This document shows positions 7,312 to 13,513 of a DNA stretch of 13,513 nucleotides, piece after piece. Within the stretch, counting starts at the first letter, position 1, and each line of letters opens with the position of its first letter. The position numbers and the translations under genes are program-made. The DNA comes from an uncultured Alphaproteobacteria bacterium (GTDB taxonomy: Bacteria > Pseudomonadota > Alphaproteobacteria > Caulobacterales > Parvularculaceae). The notes beneath the pieces were generated by a model. That model was given only the letters and a program-made list of their open reading frames with translations. It did not search any database and was not told the origin of the DNA. The stretch is taken from the NCBI GenBank assembly GCA_937895955.1, contig CALAZI010000126.1, forward strand, positions 1 through 13,513. The letters are read 5' to 3'.

Positions 7312-7734
7312 ATGTCGCCAGCCAGCGCCGCATTTGTCTTTCGCGCAAATCTGATTGTCAGCTTCATCCTCGCTGGGGTCTTGTGGGCGGGGACTGCCAT
7401 CCCGGCCGTCGCGCCGATCACCCGCTGGAGTTTCGATCTGCTTAATTGGCCGATCGACGGCGATCCGGGCGAGCTTACTAAAATGTCCGTTTTCATGAGC
7501 GCGATCGGCGGCGGGGTCCTCGCCGCGCTCGGGGTCATAAATTGGCTCCTTGTGGCGCCCGCAATCGAAGCCGGCGACCGGCGCATTCTGAATGCCGGCC
7601 TCGCGTCCGTCTTCACCTGGTTCGCCCTCGACAGCACGGGCTCGGTGCTTTCCGGCGCCGCCTCGAATGTCGGTTTTAACGCAGCAATCCTCGCGCTCTA
7701 TGTTTTGCCGGTCCTCGCGGCGCGTAAAGCCTGA
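7312..7734 (+). CDS. Small four-helix membrane protein, unknown function
   Basis: I do not recognise a family. The 140-residue product has about four hydrophobic segments, at roughly 10-31, 58-82, 93-113 and 119-136, so it is an inner-membrane protein. The first loop carries ITRWSFDLLNWPIDGDPGELTK (36-57, rich in Trp and acidic residues), and the second loop is short (APAIEAGDRR). The start is the ATG at 7312, with GGAG six bases upstream. An in-frame TTG at 7252 would add 20 polar residues and lie at the edge of the candidate operator, so it is less likely. It is divergent from the XRE regulator and 31 bases upstream of pyrC in the same direction, so it may share a transcript with pyrC and be controlled by the regulator. 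Confidence 0.85.
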   Translation: MSPASAAFVFRANLIVSFILAGVLWAGTAIPAVAPITRWSFDLLNWPIDGDPGELTKMSVFMSAIGGGVLAALGVINWLLVAPAIEAGDRRILNAGLASVFTWFALDSTGSVLSGAASNVGFNAAILALYVLPVLAARKA

Positions 7735-7765
7735 CAGGCGGCCTGCGACGCGCTAGAAGCGCCGC

Positions 7766-9094
7766 ATGGCCAAGACATTCGACCTCATTTTGAAGAACGG
7801 GACCGTCGTCAATCATGACGGCGAAGGAAAACGCGACATCGGCGTCAGCGGCGGCCGCATCGCGGAAATCGGCGATCTCTCCGCCGCCTCGTCCGGCGAG
7901 ACGATCGACTGCGCCGGGCTTCACGTCCTTCCCGGCGTCATCGACACGCAGGTTCATTTCCGCGAACCGGGACCGACGCACAAGGAAGACCTCGAATCGG
8001 GAAGCCGCGCGGCGGTTCTCGGCGGCGTCACCGCCGTCTTTGAAATGCCGAACACCAATCCGCTGACGACGACGGCGGCGGCGCTCGAAGACAAGCTCAG
8101 CCGCGCGCATCATCGCATGCATTGCGACCACGCCTTCTATGTCGGCGCGACGCACCACAACCCGAAAGACCTCATCGAGCTTGAACGGCTGAACGGCGTT
8201 TGCGGCGTCAAGATTTTCATGGGCGCCTCGACCGGCGATCTGCTTGTTGAAGACGACGCCGGCGTGCTTGACGTCTTGCGTCACGGATCGCGGCGCGTCG
8301 CCGTTCATTCCGAAGACGAATTCATGCTGCGCGAGAACAAGAAATTCGCGCGCGAGGGCGACTGGACGTCGCACACCGATGTCAGAACCGCCGAGGCCGC
8401 CGTCTCATCGACCGTCCGCCTTATCCGTCTCGCGCGCGAGGCGCGCCGGCGCATCCACATCCTGCATATTTCGACGGCTGATGAAGTGCCGCTTCTCGCT
8501 GCGGCGAAAGACGTCGCGACGGCGGAGGTGACGCCGCAGCATCTGACGCTGACGGCGCCCGACTGTTACGAAACGCTCAAGGGCCTTGCGCAGATGAACC
8601 CGCCGATCCGCGACGCGCGTCATCGCGACGGTCTTTGGGTCGGCCTGCAACAAGGCGTTTTCGACGTCATCGGCTCCGATCACGCGCCGCACACGCTTGA
8701 GGAAAAGGCGCGGCCCTATCCGGCGTCACCGTCCGGCATGCCGGGCGTGCAGACGCTCGTTCCCGTCATGCTCAATCACGTCGCGGAAGGGCGGCTTTCG
8801 CTCGCCCGCTTTGTCGACCTTGTCTGCCATGGGCCGAACCGCATCTTCCAGATCGCCGGCAAAGGCCGCCTCGCAGCCGGCTATGACGCCGACTTCACGA
8901 TTGTCGATCTGAAGCGCCGCGAGACGATCACCCATGAGTGGTCGGCGACGCGGTCAGGCTGGACGCCCTTCGCCGGCATGGAGGTCGCGGGCTGGCCGGT
9001 GATGACGATCGTCCGCGGCCGGACGGTCATGCGCGAGAACGAAATTCTAGGAATCGCCGTCGGCGAGCCCGTTCGTTTCCAGGAAACGATCTGA
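7766..9094 (+). CDS. pyrC: Dihydroorotase, class I amidohydrolase
   Basis: Cyclises N-carbamoyl-aspartate to dihydroorotate in de novo pyrimidine synthesis; cytosolic metal-dependent TIM-barrel enzyme of 442 residues. Seen: DTQVHFREPG (60-69), EMPNTNP (93-99), VKIFMGASTG (148-157) with Lys149 as the carboxylated bridge, HSEDE at His181, HILHIST with His231 and His234, NPPIRD (278-283) and GSDHAPHT (303-310) with catalytic Asp305. The first metal histidine of the usual H-x-H is replaced by Gln62, while His64 and the other ligands remain. I recall the same Q-V-H in related alphaproteobacterial dihydroorotases, so this looks like a subgroup trait. The start ATG has no strong Shine-Dalgarno sequence and lies 31 bases after the small membrane protein. 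Hydantoinase or allantoinase function is less likely given FREPG and NPPIRD. Confidence 0.92.
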   Translation: MAKTFDLILKNGTVVNHDGEGKRDIGVSGGRIAEIGDLSAASSGETIDCAGLHVLPGVIDTQVHFREPGPTHKEDLESGSRAAVLGGVTAVFEMPNTNPLTTTAAALEDKLSRAHHRMHCDHAFYVGATHHNPKDLIELERLNGVCGVKIFMGASTGDLLVEDDAGVLDVLRHGSRRVAVHSEDEFMLRENKKFAREGDWTSHTDVRTAEAAVSSTVRLIRLAREARRRIHILHISTADEVPLLAAAKDVATAEVTPQHLTLTAPDCYETLKGLAQMNPPIRDARHRDGLWVGLQQGVFDVIGSDHAPHTLEEKARPYPASPSGMPGVQTLVPVMLNHVAEGRLSLARFVDLVCHGPNRIFQIAGKGRLAAGYDADFTIVDLKRRETITHEWSATRSGWTPFAGMEVAGWPVMTIVRGRTVMRENEILGIAVGEPVRFQETI

Positions 9095-9096
9095 TC

Positions 9097-9528
9097 TTAT
9101 TGCGGCGCATCGCCGCCGCGAAAGACGGCGACGCCCTCGGCGTCCTCGCCATAGGCGGCGGAAAAGAGCGGCGCTGAAAGCCCGGCGACGAGCGCTTCGC
9201 CGGCGGCGGCGCGTGCGGCGGCGTAATCCTCCGCGCGGCGGTCGCAATAATCAAAATGCGTTTGCGCCGAGCGATAGCCCTCATTGAAGGCGCCGACCAT
9301 TTCATCGCGGAGGTCGAATGCGGGCTGTTCCAGATCGATGAGGCGTTTCATCCGGTCGCGCCAGATGTCGCCCTCATCGCGCGGCTCGCACATGCGGCGG
9401 ATATGGTGAAGCTCGCCGAAAATGCCGGAAAGACCCGTCAGCGCGCCCTTGCGCGCGGCGTAATCGTCCTGCGCCGCGGCGGGAAAGGCGATGAAAAGAA
9501 CAGCGATGAGAAACGCGCGAGCGACCAT
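9097..9528 (-). CDS. TIGR02301-type secreted protein, unknown function
   Basis: A 143-residue protein with a signal peptide (MVARAFLIAVLFIAFPAAA, cleavage probably after AAA near 19). The mature part begins QDDYAARKGALTGLSGIFGELHHIRRMCEP, then has WRDRM..LIDLE and AFNEGY.....HFDYC. This matches what I recall of family TIGR02301 (DUF2385), small exported proteins of alphaproteobacteria with no known role. Two cysteines, in RRMCEP and FDYCDRR, may form a disulfide. I chose the ATG at 9528; a GTG at 9537 would add three residues. It lies 21 bases downstream of the Nudix gene and is probably co-transcribed. It converges with pyrC, with only two bases between stop codons. Confidence 0.82.
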   Translation of the reverse strand: MVARAFLIAVLFIAFPAAAQDDYAARKGALTGLSGIFGELHHIRRMCEPRDEGDIWRDRMKRLIDLEQPAFDLRDEMVGAFNEGYRSAQTHFDYCDRRAEDYAAARAAAGEALVAGLSAPLFSAAYGEDAEGVAVFRGGDAPQ

Positions 9529-9549
9529 GAAGCGCACCCTGCCCCCGGA

Positions 9550-9987
9550 TTAGGGCCTTGTTCTGTCGATATTGCGGAGTTTTAGGGCGCTCGCAATGGC
9601 GGTGCGGGTCTCATCCCAGGAAACGCGCGAGAGCGCTTCCTCATAAGAGACGAATTCAGCCGCCGCGGCGTCATCGCCCGCGACCGGCTCGCCGGCGACC
9701 CATTCCGCCCAATAATCGATGAGGACAATATGCGCCGCGCCCTCGGTCATCTCCGGCAGCGCCTCGAATGCGCCGATCAGCCCGCCGATGCGGATTTCGA
9801 GCGCGGTTTCCTCCATCACCTCGCGGCGGGCGGCGTCCATAAGGCGCTCGCCGTGATGCAGCGCGCCGCCTGGGATCGACCATTTTCCTTCAAAGGGCGG
9901 CTTGCCGCGCCTGATGATCAGAACTTCATCGCCGCGAAAGACGACCGCGCCGACGCCGATTTTCATTTTCAGTTCGCCTTCATCCAT
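9550..9987 (-). CDS. Nudix hydrolase
   Basis: Hydrolyses a nucleoside diphosphate linked to some group X, needing Mg2+. The 145-residue protein has a full Nudix box at 41-63: Gly41, Glu47, then REVMEETAL (55-63). It matches G-x5-E-x7-REUxEExGU except that Ala replaces the last Gly. GKWSIPGG precedes the box, and the N-terminal strand is VGAVVFRGDEVLIIRRG. The substrate (ADP-ribose, oxidised nucleotide, NADH or other) cannot be set from sequence. The start is uncertain: ATG at 9987, directly downstream of a TATATA element and possibly leaderless, or ATG at 9966 with AAGGCG 8 bases upstream. It is divergent from the SRAP gene across 23 bases and followed by the TIGR02301-type gene. Confidence 0.93.
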   Translation of the reverse strand: MDEGELKMKIGVGAVVFRGDEVLIIRRGKPPFEGKWSIPGGALHHGERLMDAARREVMEETALEIRIGGLIGAFEALPEMTEGAAHIVLIDYWAEWVAGEPVAGDDAAAAEFVSYEEALSRVSWDETRTAIASALKLRNIDRTRP

Positions 9988-10010
9988 GGCGCCTTATATA
10001 GCACGGCGCC
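9988..10010. promoter_or_regulatory. Candidate bidirectional, near-leaderless promoter
   Basis: The whole gap between two divergent genes is GGCGCC, TTATATAGCAC, GGCGCC. The palindromic TATATA (9995-10000) can act as a -10 element on both strands. With a usual 6-7 base distance, transcripts would begin at about 9987 (minus, at the Nudix ATG) and about 10007 (plus, 4 bases before the SRAP ATG). The -35 matches inside the coding regions are poor. Start sites are inferred from spacing. Confidence 0.45.
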
Positions 10011-10706
10011 ATGTGCGGAAGATTTCGTCTCACTTCCCCGCCCGAAACGGTGGGCGCCGAATTCGGTCTCGACCTGCGCGAGAATTTCCCGCCGCGCTGG
10101 AACATCGCCCCGACGCAGCCGATCGCCGTCATCCGCATGAGCGACGCGCACAGGCGCGAATTCGCGCTCGCGCGCTGGGGCTTCATTCCGTCCTGGGCGA
10201 AGAAGGATTATTTCGAGAAGGTCGGAACGAAACCGCTCATCAACGCGCGCGGCGAGACGGTCGCGGAAAAACCGAGCTTCAGGAACGCCTTCAAACGTCG
10301 GCGCTGTCTCGTTCCTGCGGACGGCTTTTACGAATGGCGCACGGAAAAAGGCGCCCGCCAGCCCTATCAAATCAGCCCGGCGGAGGGCGGACTTTTCGCC
10401 TTCGCCGGCGTCTGGGAAACGGCGCTCGATCCGGATGGCGGCGAGATCGACACCGCCGCGATCATCACGACGGAGGCGGGCGAAGACCTTGCGCGACTGC
10501 ATTCGCGCGAGCCGGTCGTCATCGCGAAAGAGAAATACGCGCTCTGGCTCGACGATGACGAGCGCAGCGCAAAAGACGCCTCATCGCTCATTCGCGCGCA
10601 AGGCCGCGGCTTCTGGACCTTCCATAAGGTTTCAGCGGCGGTGAACAATGCGCGCAATGAAGGCGAAGCGCTGGCGCGGGAGATCGGCCGGCAGGAATTG
10701 TTTTAA
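10011..10706 (+). CDS. yedK: SRAP/HMCES-family abasic-site protein (YedK type)
   Basis: Family members crosslink through Cys2 to abasic sites in single-stranded DNA and so shield them during replication. The 231-residue protein has the expected start MCGRFRL (Cys2 becomes the N-terminus after Met removal), which fixes the start codon. Further motifs: WNIAPTQ (30-36), RWGFIPSWAK (55-64), INARGETV (77-84), RRCLVPADGFYEW (97-109) with Glu108, LHSREPVV (163-170) with His164, and a C-terminal VNNARNEG (211-218). Family signatures usually read H-x-R-M-P, and here Met is replaced by Glu167. It is divergent from a Nudix gene and convergent with yaaA. I see no LexA-type direct repeat upstream. Family call secure; SOS control is not supported by what I see. 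Confidence 0.96.
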   Translation: MCGRFRLTSPPETVGAEFGLDLRENFPPRWNIAPTQPIAVIRMSDAHRREFALARWGFIPSWAKKDYFEKVGTKPLINARGETVAEKPSFRNAFKRRRCLVPADGFYEWRTEKGARQPYQISPAEGGLFAFAGVWETALDPDGGEIDTAAIITTEAGEDLARLHSREPVVIAKEKYALWLDDDERSAKDASSLIRAQGRGFWTFHKVSAAVNNARNEGEALAREIGRQELF

Positions 10707-11494
10707 CCCGCGCCCTTCGCCGGCGGCTGCTGGCGCGCAAAGAGCCAGTCCGTCGCCGTCGAGCCTTTCGCGCGAAATTTATAGCCGTCGGCGTCGCATT
10801 TTTTCAGCGCTTCCGGATCGTCGATGCGATTGTCGATAATCCAGCGCGTCATCGACCCGCGCGCGCGTTTGGCGTAGAACTGCAGCGATCGCAATTTGCC
10901 GTCTTTTTCATCCTTGAAGCTTGGCGTGATGATCTCGGCGTCGAGCGCATCCTGGTCGACAGCGGAGAAATATTCGTTCGAAGCGAGGTTGACGACGACC
11001 GGGTTCTTCGCGCCTTTCAGCGTCTTGTTGATTTCTTTAGCGATCTTGTCGCCCCAATAGGCGTAGAGATTCTTACCGCGCGCGTTGGCGAGCGACGATC
11101 CCATTTCAAGGCGATAGGGTTCGATCGCGTCGAGCGGCCGCAACAGGCCGTAAAGCCCGGAAAGAATTCGCACATGCTCCTGCGCGAATTTGAAATCAGC
11201 CGCGCTCATCGTTTTCGCGTCAAGCCCGAGATATACGTCGCCGTTAAAGGCGAGCGCGGCCTGTTTTTGCGAATTCGACTTGCCGTCGCCGCGAAACGCC
11301 TGAAAGCGCTCGTGATTGAGATCGGCGAGCTTGTCGGAAATCGACATCAGCTTTTTCAGCTTCGCCAATGACAGCGACCGCGCGGCGTCCGCAAGGTCGC
11401 GGGCATCCTTGAGGAAGACCGGCTTCGTCATCGCCGGCGCAGCCGGCGCCGGATCGAAATTCAAATTCTTGGCGGGCGAGAGAAGGATCAGCAT
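10703..11494 (-). CDS. yaaA: Peroxide stress protein YaaA (UPF0246)
   Basis: In E. coli YaaA limits intracellular iron and damage during peroxide stress and binds DNA. The 263-residue product matches the family's usual length of about 258. Seen: MLILLSPAKNLNF (1-13), FNGDVYLGLDA (83-93), LSGLYGLLRPLDAIEPYRLEMG (111-132), VNLASNEYFSAV (168-179) and KRARGSMTRWII (209-220). The start ATG at 11494 gives the canonical N-terminus. The open frame continues upstream to about 12055, but that part is antisense to the lipoprotein and lacks family similarity. No strong Shine-Dalgarno sequence is visible. It follows the lipoprotein gene by 31 bases and is probably co-transcribed. Its stop shares bases with the SRAP stop (TTAA). 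Confidence 0.95.
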   Translation of the reverse strand: MLILLSPAKNLNFDPAPAAPAMTKPVFLKDARDLADAARSLSLAKLKKLMSISDKLADLNHERFQAFRGDGKSNSQKQAALAFNGDVYLGLDAKTMSAADFKFAQEHVRILSGLYGLLRPLDAIEPYRLEMGSSLANARGKNLYAYWGDKIAKEINKTLKGAKNPVVVNLASNEYFSAVDQDALDAEIITPSFKDEKDGKLRSLQFYAKRARGSMTRWIIDNRIDDPEALKKCDADGYKFRAKGSTATDWLFARQQPPAKGAG

Positions 11495-11525
11495 CGGATC
11501 GACTTGGCGCCGCCGCGCCGAAAAA

Positions 11526-12065
11526 TCAATCGGAAAGCGCGACGACGTCAGGGATGCATTTGAGCGCGTCGGCGCCCGGCCCTTCGGGAACGCAGGAGCA
11601 CAGCCGCAACACCTCGAACTCGTCTTTGCTGAACGGCCCGCGCACGGCGCAATTCGACTCCCGGCGTTCGATCGCCGATTTGTCGAACACCTTGTCGCAT
11701 GTAAGCCGCTTCGACTTCTTCCGGTGTTCGCGCAGCCTGTCGGCCTCATGGGCGAGGCAGCGCTCGCCGTCTGCGCGGGTCGAATCGAAAAGCTGGACGA
11801 TGATGTAATAATCGTCAGGCGCCGCAACGCCGCCGGCGGTTCTGACGGAAATATATTCGCCGTCCGCGCCGAGAGCGTCGACCGGCGCCGGCGCGCGCAA
11901 ATCGCATCGACCCGCAGAATTGCGCAGGCACACCTTTTCCCCGCCGGCGACGCCTTCAGGAACAAGGTAATAGGGTCCGTAAATATTGCGCCCCGAAAAT
12001 ACGGGCGGATCATCGCAGGCGGCGAGCAGCGCCGCGAAAATGAGAACAGCCGCAAGTCGCATCAT
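11526..12065 (-). CDS. Cysteine-rich lipoprotein, unknown function
   Basis: I do not recognise a family. The 179-residue precursor has a type II signal (MMRLAAVLIFAALLAAC) with lipobox LAAC, making Cys17 the lipidated residue. Asp18 at position +2 is the residue that holds lipoproteins in the inner membrane in E. coli; in alphaproteobacteria this rule is less certain. The mature part has eight further cysteines, enough for four disulfides (VCL, RCD, RCL, TCD, NCA, LCSC, KCI), and a basic stretch REHRKKSKR. GGAGGGG lies just upstream of the ATG at 12065; an adjacent ATG at 12062 is equally possible. It lies 49 bases after the FAD oxidase and 31 bases before yaaA on the same strand. Confidence 0.85.
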   Translation of the reverse strand: MMRLAAVLIFAALLAACDDPPVFSGRNIYGPYYLVPEGVAGGEKVCLRNSAGRCDLRAPAPVDALGADGEYISVRTAGGVAAPDDYYIIVQLFDSTRADGERCLAHEADRLREHRKKSKRLTCDKVFDKSAIERRESNCAVRGPFSKDEFEVLRLCSCVPEGPGADALKCIPDVVALSD

Positions 12066-12114
12066 CAGTCCCCTCCGGCGATGCGTCGCAGAGAAGGCTA
12101 GCACAGGACGCCGG

Positions 12115-13513
12115 CTAAATCATCTTTCCCGGATTCATGACGCCCCTGGGGTCAAGCGCCCGTTTGACGGCGCGCATCATGGCGATTTCCGCCGGTTGCT
12201 TGCGGCGGGCGATATCCTCGCGACGCGCAAGGCCGACGCCGTGCTCGGCCGAGATCGAACCCCTGTGACGGTCGATGACGTCATAGACCGCCGCTTCAAT
12301 CCGGTCCTCGGCGCGATCAAATTCGGCGCGGACGCCGCCTTCCGGCTGCAGCACGTCATAGTGGATATTGCCGTCGCCCATATGGCCGAAGGCGATGATG
12401 CGCGCGCCGGGATAGACCCGCTCGACCGCCTCGCCGGCGTCTTTGAGAAAAGCGGGAACCGACGCGACAGGAACCGACACGTCGTATTTCGCCTGCGCGC
12501 CCTCAGGGCGCATCGCGACCGAAATGACGTGCCGCAGATGCCAGAAGGCGTTCGCTTGCGCTTCGTTTTCAGCGATCGCGGCGTCAAGAATTTCCTCTTC
12601 CTCGAACGCCTCGCCCAGCACCGCTTCAACCTCGCCGCGCAACGCGCCTGCGCGGCCGGACGAAAACTCAATCAGCGCGTACCACGGATATTCCTCCGTG
12701 AGCGGATCGCGCGCGCCGGGAATATGCTTGTAGACAAGGCCGAGCGAGAAGCGCGACATCAATTCGAAGCTCGTGACGTTGCCGCCGCTTGCGACCTGCG
12801 CGCGAGAGAGCATCGAGAGCGCTTTTTCAGGCGACGAAAGCGCGGCGAAAACGGTGACGCGCTCGCGCGGGCGCGGGAAAAGCTTCAGCGAGGCGGCCGT
12901 TACGATCCCGAGCGTTCCCTCGCCGCCGATGAAAAGATGTTTGAGATCGTAACCCGTATTGTCTTTGCGAAGGCTCTTTAACCCGTTCCAGATTTCGCCG
13001 TTCGGCAAAACGACTTCGAGCCCCAGAACAAGCTCGCGCATATTGCCGTAGCGCAAGACATTGACCCCGCCGGCGTTGGTCGAAATGACGCCGCCGATCT
13101 GGCATGAGCCTTCCGATCCGATCGACAGCGGAAAAAGCCGGTCGATTTTCGCCGCCGCTTCCTGCGCCTCCGCGAGCGTGACGCCGGCGTCGACAGTGAG
13201 CGTCATCCCCTCCGCTGAGGCTTCGCGAACGGTCCGCATCCGCTTCATGGCGATGAGAATCTCGCCGTTCTGCGGCTGCTGGCCGCCGACGAGACCCGTA
13301 TTGCCGCCCTGCGGCGTGATCGCGACGCCCGCCGCGGCGCAGACGCCGACGATCTTTGCGACTTCTTCCGTCGACGCCGGCGCGACGACGAGCGACGCCG
13401 CACCCGGCCACCAGCCGCGCAATTCATGCAGCAACGGCTCGGCGTCGGCGCCGGAAAGGACGCCTTTCGGCCCGACAATGGCGGCGATGTCTTTAATCAC
13501 GTTTTCGGGAGCG
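12115..13513 (-). CDS. D-2-hydroxyglutarate dehydrogenase-like FAD oxidase (5' end at window edge)
   Basis: FAD-linked 2-hydroxyacid dehydrogenase of the GlcD/Dld/D2HGDH family; likely oxidises D-2-hydroxyglutarate or D-lactate and passes electrons to a flavoprotein or quinone. Numbering from the GTG at 13500: PCMH FAD domain with ITPQGGNTGLVGG (61-73), SIGSEGSCQIGGVISTNAGG (126-145), LRKDNTGYDLKHLF (177-190) and IGGEGTLGIVTAASLKLFP (191-209); then C-terminal metal site GHMGDGNIH (372-380, His373 and His380) and SAEHGVG (417-423, Glu419). It ends NPGKMI, as the family does. The frame stays open past the GTG to the right edge (..APEN before it), so the true start is probably outside the window. 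The strict PQGGNTGLVGG and SIGSEGSCQIGG forms favour D-2-hydroxyglutarate over glycolate, but the substrate is inferred. Confidence 0.92.
   Translation of the reverse strand, partial: APENVIKDIAAIVGPKGVLSGADAEPLLHELRGWWPGAASLVVAPASTEEVAKIVGVCAAAGVAITPQGGNTGLVGGQQPQNGEILIAMKRMRTVREASAEGMTLTVDAGVTLAEAQEAAAKIDRLFPLSIGSEGSCQIGGVISTNAGGVNVLRYGNMRELVLGLEVVLPNGEIWNGLKSLRKDNTGYDLKHLFIGGEGTLGIVTAASLKLFPRPRERVTVFAALSSPEKALSMLSRAQVASGGNVTSFELMSRFSLGLVYKHIPGARDPLTEEYPWYALIEFSSGRAGALRGEVEAVLGEAFEEEEILDAAIAENEAQANAFWHLRHVISVAMRPEGAQAKYDVSVPVASVPAFLKDAGEAVERVYPGARIIAFGHMGDGNIHYDVLQPEGGVRAEFDRAEDRIEAAVYDVIDRHRGSISAEHGVGLARREDIARRKQPAEIAMMRAVKRALDPRGVMNPGKMI

Noticed and set aside
9930..10030. LexA (SOS) box in front of the SRAP gene
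   Set aside because: I looked for the alphaproteobacterial GTTC-N7-GTTC or GAAC-N7-GAAC direct repeat and found only isolated half-sites.
11495..12055. N-terminal extension of the yaaA frame
   Set aside because: YaaA proteins start at MLILLSPAKNL; the upstream part overlaps the lipoprotein gene on the same strand in another frame and has low-complexity composition.
1..13513. CRISPR array, insertion sequence, prophage or toxin-antitoxin pair
   Set aside because: No spaced direct repeats, transposase or integrase motifs, or paired small genes are visible; composition and codon use look uniform across the window.

Overview
The window is gene-dense, GC-rich chromosomal DNA of housekeeping type. 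It most resembles an alphaproteobacterium: pdxH sits next to aroC, a TIGR02301-type secreted protein is present, the dihydroorotase carries a Q-x-H metal motif typical of an alphaproteobacterial subgroup, and tlyA is coupled to an iron-sulfur RNA methyltransferase. I cannot fix the genus from the sequence. I see no tRNA or rRNA gene, insertion sequence, phage gene, CRISPR array or other mark of recent transfer. Nearly every base is coding, and no gap between genes exceeds about 140 bases.

Layout. Positions 1-656 (minus) hold pdxH (vitamin B6), cut only at its last codons by the window edge. It is divergent from aroC (746-1843), which is followed by a membrane-anchored alpha/beta hydrolase whose start overlaps the aroC stop. 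These converge on a minus-strand block that reads, in transcription order, XRE-family regulator (7174-6416), sodium:solute symporter (6346-4871), tlyA (4874-4131) and a TrmA/RlmD-family rRNA methyltransferase (4153-2867). The last three genes overlap and look translationally coupled.

Divergent from the regulator are a small four-helix membrane protein of unknown function (7312-7734) and pyrC, a class I dihydroorotase (7766-9094). The 137-base gap between regulator and membrane protein contains a clean 17-base palindrome, a candidate operator.

Converging on pyrC are a TIGR02301-type secreted protein (9528-9097) and a Nudix hydrolase (9987-9550). Only 23 bases then separate the Nudix gene from a divergent SRAP/HMCES (YedK-type) abasic-site protein (10011-10706). 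That gap centres on TATATA and looks like a bidirectional, nearly leaderless promoter. The SRAP gene converges on yaaA (11494-10703) with shared stop-codon bases. Upstream of yaaA on the same strand are a cysteine-rich lipoprotein (12065-11526) and a D-2-hydroxyglutarate dehydrogenase-like FAD oxidase that runs to the right edge.

Functionally these are cofactor, aromatic and pyrimidine synthesis, ribosome modification, and a cluster around 9.5-11.5 kb whose families all relate to nucleotide or DNA damage (Nudix, SRAP, YaaA). I found no convincing new defence or mobile system. The points most worth following are the candidate operator, the bidirectional promoter, and departures from family consensus in PdxH, PyrC and the SRAP protein.
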